Source: Clostridiales bacterium (GTDB taxonomy: Bacteria; Bacillota; Clostridia; Lutisporales; Lutisporaceae). Taken from it: a stretch of 17,024 nt of DNA. The stretch covers positions 1 through 17,024 of the forward strand of contig JAAYKT010000282.1 in assembly GCA_012522255.1 (NCBI GenBank). The letters run 5' to 3'. Positions 13,766-17,024 of the stretch are shown here, in pieces. Below the pieces are notes generated by a model. The model was not told the origin of the DNA, made no database searches, and saw nothing but the letters and a program-made list of their open reading frames with translations. Both the position numbers and the translations under genes were made by a program. Each line of letters begins with the position of its first letter. The stretch's first letter is position 1.

Positions 13766-16207
13766 ATGGCTAAAAAAGTGTTAATAATCGGCGGTGTAGC
13801 CGGAGGTGCGACTGCAGCAACAAGGCTGCGAAGGCTTGACGAAGAAGCGGAAATAATTATGTTTGAGCGGGGAGAATACGTCTCCTATGCAAATTGCGGG
13901 CTGCCTTATTATATAGGAGGGCATATAAAAGAAAGAGACAAATTGTTAATCAACACTGCAGATGATATTGCCAATAAGTATAACATAGACATAAGGGTGC
14001 TGAGTGATGTCACAACAATAAATTCCGAATCAAAAACAATTACAGTAAAAAAATCCGACGGTGAAGTATATGAAGAAAGCTACGATTACATCATTTTATC
14101 CCCCGGGGCTAAGCCAATCAAACCGGGAATACCCGGAATCGACAGCGCAAAGATATTTTCACTTAGAACCGTACCCGATACTGACAGGATTAAAGAATAT
14201 GTTGACAACAATAGTCCAAAATCGGCCGTTGTCATAGGCGGTGGTTTTATCGGAGTTGAAGTGGCAGAAAACCTGATTGAAAGAAAATTGGATGTAACTT
14301 TGGTTGAAGCAGTGCCGCATATTTTAGCTCCTTTTGATTCCGATACTGTAGTTATAGCGGAAAAAGAAATGGAACAAAACGGCGTAAAACTTATTTTGGG
14401 TGATGGTGTAAAATCCTTTGGGGAACAAGGCAATGTAATCGAGATAACCCTAAACAGCGGAAAAAAATTAACTGCTGATATGGTTCTTCTGTCAATCGGT
14501 GTCTCACCGGATACAGGTTTTTTAAAGGATTCCGGTATAAATTTGGGGCCTAAAGGCCATATTGTCGTGAATAATAAGATGGAAACAAATATAAAAGGCA
14601 TTTTCGCTGCAGGGGATGCCATAGAAATAACAGACTATGTAACAAAAAAGGTTTCCGCAATACCTCTTGCAGGCCCGGCAAACAAACAAGGGCGTATAGC
14701 GGCTGATAATATCTGCGGCATTCCAACAGAATATAAAGGCACCCAGGGTACTTCCATATTAAAAATATTCGATTTGGTTGCGGGAAGCACGGGAGCAAAT
14801 GAAAAAACGCTGCAACGTAACAATATTGAATACAAAACCGTTACCATTCATCCCAATTCTCACGGAGAATACTATCCCGGAGCTTTGCCCATAACAATTA
14901 AACTGATTTTTAACGATGAAGGCAAGATCTTGGGGTCACAGGTATTGGGTTATGAAGGCGTGGACAAAAGAATTGACGTTATAGCCTCTGTAATAGGAAT
15001 GAACGGAACTGTTACGGACTTGACGGAGCTGGGACTGGCTTATTCACCTCCAAATTCATCCGCAAAGGACCCGGTAAGTATGGCCGGTTATATCACGGAA
15101 AGTATCTTGAAAGATATTGCTGAGATTGTAGCAGTGGACGAATTAGATAAATTAGATAAAAGCAAGACCGTTTTATTGGATATAAGCACCCCCACGGAAT
15201 ACGACACAGGCCATATAGATGGTGCTGTAAACATTCCCTTGGAAGAACTTAGAAACAGAATTGATGAACTAAATAAGGAGAAAGAATTTATAACCTACTG
15301 CCATGTTGGTCAAAGAGGTTATATAGCAAGCAGAATTTTAAGGCAAAAAGGTTTTAAGGTAAAAAGCTTAAGCGGTGGTTATAAAAGCTACGTTCAACAG
15401 AGCTTCAAACCGGGGCAATCTGACTTTATAGTCGGTAAAGATGCGGATTTTCAAATGGAACAGGTAGATAAGGAACTTGATGCCAAAGGGCTTTGCTGTC
15501 CGGGGCCGCTCCTTAGGGTAAAAGGTGCCATGGACGATATGCAAACGGGGCAAACTCTAAAAGTTACAGCTACGGATTTGGGATTTTATGAGGATATAAT
15601 TGCCTGGTCCAAAAGAACTGATAATGAGCTTCTTAATGTGAACAGAGAGGGTACGAATATCGTTGCCTATTTGCGAAAAGGAATGTCCGATCGGGCACAG
15701 GTTGCTCTTACAAGCACTGCACAAGTCACTGCGCCAAATGACAACAAAACCATAATAGTTTTTAGCGGAGACTTAGATAAGGCAATTGCATCGTTCATTA
15801 TTGCCAACGGCGCAGCATCCATGGGTAAAAAGGTTACCATGTTCTTCACCTTCTGGGGATTGAATGTTCTGAGAAAGCCTGAAAATGTAAGTGTCAGCAA
15901 AGGATTCATGGATAAAATGTTTGGCCTCATGATGCCAAGGGGCAGCCAAAACTTAGGCCTGTCAAGAATGAACATGGCGGGCATGGGAGCTAAGATGATC
16001 AGAAGCGTCATGAAAAATAAGAATATAAGTTCTTTGGAAGAACTGATAAAAGCTGCAATCGATAATGGTGTTGAAATAGTCGCATGCCAAATGTCCATGG
16101 ATGTTATGGGGCTTCATAAGGAAGAATTGATTGACGGCATTAAGATCGCCGGTGTGGGTTACTACTTGGGTGAGGCTGAAGATTCAAACGTAAATTTATT
16201 TATATAA
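13766..16207 (+). CDS. CoA-disulfide reductase-type flavoprotein fused to rhodanese, TusA and DsrE2-like domains
   Basis: This 813-residue cytoplasmic multidomain protein joins four sulfur-handling modules. Residues 1-445 form a pyridine nucleotide-disulfide oxidoreductase of the CoADR/persulfide reductase group: FAD motif GGVAGGATAATRLRRL, single active cysteine C44 in SYANCGLPYY, NAD(P) motif VVIGGGFIGVEVAENL, and a C-terminal dimerisation domain. Residues about 450-545 form a rhodanese with DISTPTEYDTGHIDGAVNIP and catalytic C512 in YCHVGQRGY. Residues about 561-640 form a TusA domain with C578-P-G-P. Residues about 660-813 form a DsrE2-like domain with C774 in ACQMSMDVMG. Together they could reduce CoA or protein persulfides and pass sulfane sulfur along C44, C512, C578 and C774. 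ATG 13766 follows GGGGG. All four key cysteines are present. The fused family is known in Firmicutes; the exact substrate is not. Confidence 0.95.
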   Translation: MAKKVLIIGGVAGGATAATRLRRLDEEAEIIMFERGEYVSYANCGLPYYIGGHIKERDKLLINTADDIANKYNIDIRVLSDVTTINSESKTITVKKSDGEVYEESYDYIILSPGAKPIKPGIPGIDSAKIFSLRTVPDTDRIKEYVDNNSPKSAVVIGGGFIGVEVAENLIERKLDVTLVEAVPHILAPFDSDTVVIAEKEMEQNGVKLILGDGVKSFGEQGNVIEITLNSGKKLTADMVLLSIGVSPDTGFLKDSGINLGPKGHIVVNNKMETNIKGIFAAGDAIEITDYVTKKVSAIPLAGPANKQGRIAADNICGIPTEYKGTQGTSILKIFDLVAGSTGANEKTLQRNNIEYKTVTIHPNSHGEYYPGALPITIKLIFNDEGKILGSQVLGYEGVDKRIDVIASVIGMNGTVTDLTELGLAYSPPNSSAKDPVSMAGYITESILKDIAEIVAVDELDKLDKSKTVLLDISTPTEYDTGHIDGAVNIPLEELRNRIDELNKEKEFITYCHVGQRGYIASRILRQKGFKVKSLSGGYKSYVQQSFKPGQSDFIVGKDADFQMEQVDKELDAKGLCCPGPLLRVKGAMDDMQTGQTLKVTATDLGFYEDIIAWSKRTDNELLNVNREGTNIVAYLRKGMSDRAQVALTSTAQVTAPNDNKTIIVFSGDLDKAIASFIIANGAASMGKKVTMFFTFWGLNVLRKPENVSVSKGFMDKMFGLMMPRGSQNLGLSRMNMAGMGAKMIRSVMKNKNISSLEELIKAAIDNGVEIVACQMSMDVMGLHKEELIDGIKIAGVGYYLGEAEDSNVNLFI

Positions 16208-16234
16208 GGGTTCCAAACGGAACCCTTTTTTTAT
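16206..16234. terminator. intrinsic terminator after the sulfur fusion gene
   Basis: AAGGGTTCC (16206-16214) pairs perfectly with GGAACCCTT (16219-16227) around AAAC and is followed by a run of Ts. The 5' arm starts inside the stop codon. On the minus strand it could weakly stop rodA, whose end lies about 40 bases away. Confidence 0.93.
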
Positions 16235-16271
16235 CCTATAATATGATAATACTTAAACCAGAATACCAAAT

Positions 16272-17024
16272 CTAAAATCTGATAACCTGCCGCCTCATAC
16301 CTACATTTAAAACCAATCCTATGGCTATCATATTGGTTAATAACGAACTCCCGCCATAACTTATAAAAGGAAGAGGTATTCCGGTTACCGGCATGATGCC
16401 GATAGTCATCCCAATATTCTCAAGTACATGAAATAAAAACATAGCCATCACACCTATGGTAATAAATTTACCGTAATCGTCTTTTGAAATTTTTGCAATA
16501 TACATACACCTCATAATAAGCCATAAAAACAATAGGACTATAACCATGGAACCTATAAGGCCAAATTCTTCGCCAATTATGGAAAAGATAAAATCCGTAT
16601 GCCTTTCAGGGATAAAGCCTAAATTATTTTGTGTACCCTTAAACAGTCCTTTACCTAAAAACTGCCCGGAGCCAACAGCTATTTTTGACTGAATGACATG
16701 ATAACCACTACCCAAAGGATCTAACTCCGGATTTAAGAACACCAATATTCTGTGTTTTTGATAGGGCTTAAGATAATATAACCATAAAGCAGGAACACTT
16801 ACTATACCCATAGTTATAACACCAAAAATATACTTATAATTCAAGCCTGCAGCAAATAACATAAAAAAAGTAAAAAATACAAATACCAAACCGGTACCAA
16901 AATCAGGTTGTAAGAGTATGAGCCCCAATATAGGCGCCATATATAACATTAATTGAGCCAATCCTTTTACTGTGTTCAATACCGCTTCTTTTTTCTCCAA
17001 CTGTTTTGCAAAAGTCAAAATAAA
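16272..17024 (-). CDS. rodA: SEDS-family peptidoglycan glycosyltransferase RodA, N-terminus missing
   Basis: These are the C-terminal 250 residues of a SEDS protein; the frame stays open to the window edge at 17024, so the start lies to the right. SEDS proteins polymerise lipid II into glycan strands with a class B PBP, and RodA serves cell elongation. Visible family runs are LQPDFGTGLVF, GYHVIQSKIAVGSGQFLGKG, the signature GFIPERHTDFIFSIIGEEFG (whose Asp is believed to be the essential catalytic residue), and the C-terminal PVTGIPLPFISYGGSSLLTN. The GxGxxxG-rich loop and PERHTDFIF favour RodA over FtsW/SpoVE, whose motif is usually PEAHTDFIF-like, but FtsW cannot be fully ruled out without the N-terminus. 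At least six membrane helices are present. Confidence 0.93.
   Translation of the reverse strand, partial: FILTFAKQLEKKEAVLNTVKGLAQLMLYMAPILGLILLQPDFGTGLVFVFFTFFMLFAAGLNYKYIFGVITMGIVSVPALWLYYLKPYQKHRILVFLNPELDPLGSGYHVIQSKIAVGSGQFLGKGLFKGTQNNLGFIPERHTDFIFSIIGEEFGLIGSMVIVLLFLWLIMRCMYIAKISKDDYGKFITIGVMAMFLFHVLENIGMTIGIMPVTGIPLPFISYGGSSLLTNMIAIGLVLNVGMRRQVIRF

Noticed and set aside
14086..14622. Long antisense frame (178 codons) within the CoADR fusion gene
   Set aside because: It is the shadow of a conserved flavoprotein domain, with no ribosome binding site and no recognisable protein features.
15667..16098. 143-codon antisense frame opposite the DsrE2-like domain
   Set aside because: It is a shadow frame; the sense strand encodes a conserved domain with an intact cysteine motif.

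Overview
The window is a low-GC chromosomal segment from a Gram-positive anaerobe, most likely in the Clostridia/Tissierellia part of the Firmicutes. This is inferred from four signs: AT-rich DNA with strong AGGAGG-type ribosome binding sites, a tyrosine T-box leader in front of tyrS, lipoprotein signal peptides, and clostridial families (ornithine-racemase-like enzyme, RodA, FMN-binding lipoprotein). I cannot name a species. Most genes are single transcription units in alternating orientation, not long operons, and many are closed by hairpin terminators that serve both strands.

Left part (1-5270): the C-terminal two thirds of a HlyD/RND-type membrane-fusion adaptor reads rightward into the window. 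It converges on an uncharacterised membrane-anchored protein whose best start is a rare ATA codon. A CadA/ZntA-type heavy-metal P-ATPase follows on the minus strand. Behind it is a 370-base intergenic island of 7-bp tandem repeats and 28-bp dispersed elements, then an alanine/ornithine racemase-family gene.

Middle (5270-10800): an FMN-binding lipoprotein with its own strong promoter; tyrS with a full T-box leader and a perfect consensus promoter; an EamA/DMT-family permease; a UPF0316 (DUF2179) membrane protein; and a cell-surface lipoprotein made of an SH3b domain, a Pro-Gly linker and a CAP/SCP domain.

Right part (10800-17024): another 7-bp repeat array abuts the 3' end of a dicarboxylate/amino-acid:cation symporter. 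After it come trmB, a gene-free stretch with a structured island and an AT-rich palindrome, and a two-gene sulfur unit. That unit is a cysteine-containing ArsR regulator followed by an 813-residue fusion of CoA-disulfide reductase, rhodanese, TusA and DsrE2-like domains, probably for persulfide handling. The C-terminal part of rodA runs off the right edge.

The least explained features are the heptad arrays with a strict 7-nt period (two ending within a few bases of stop codons), a five-copy dispersed element, the structured island at 13201-13274, and the ATA start. The sulfur unit is the best candidate for a coherent functional system, but its fused architecture belongs to a known family.
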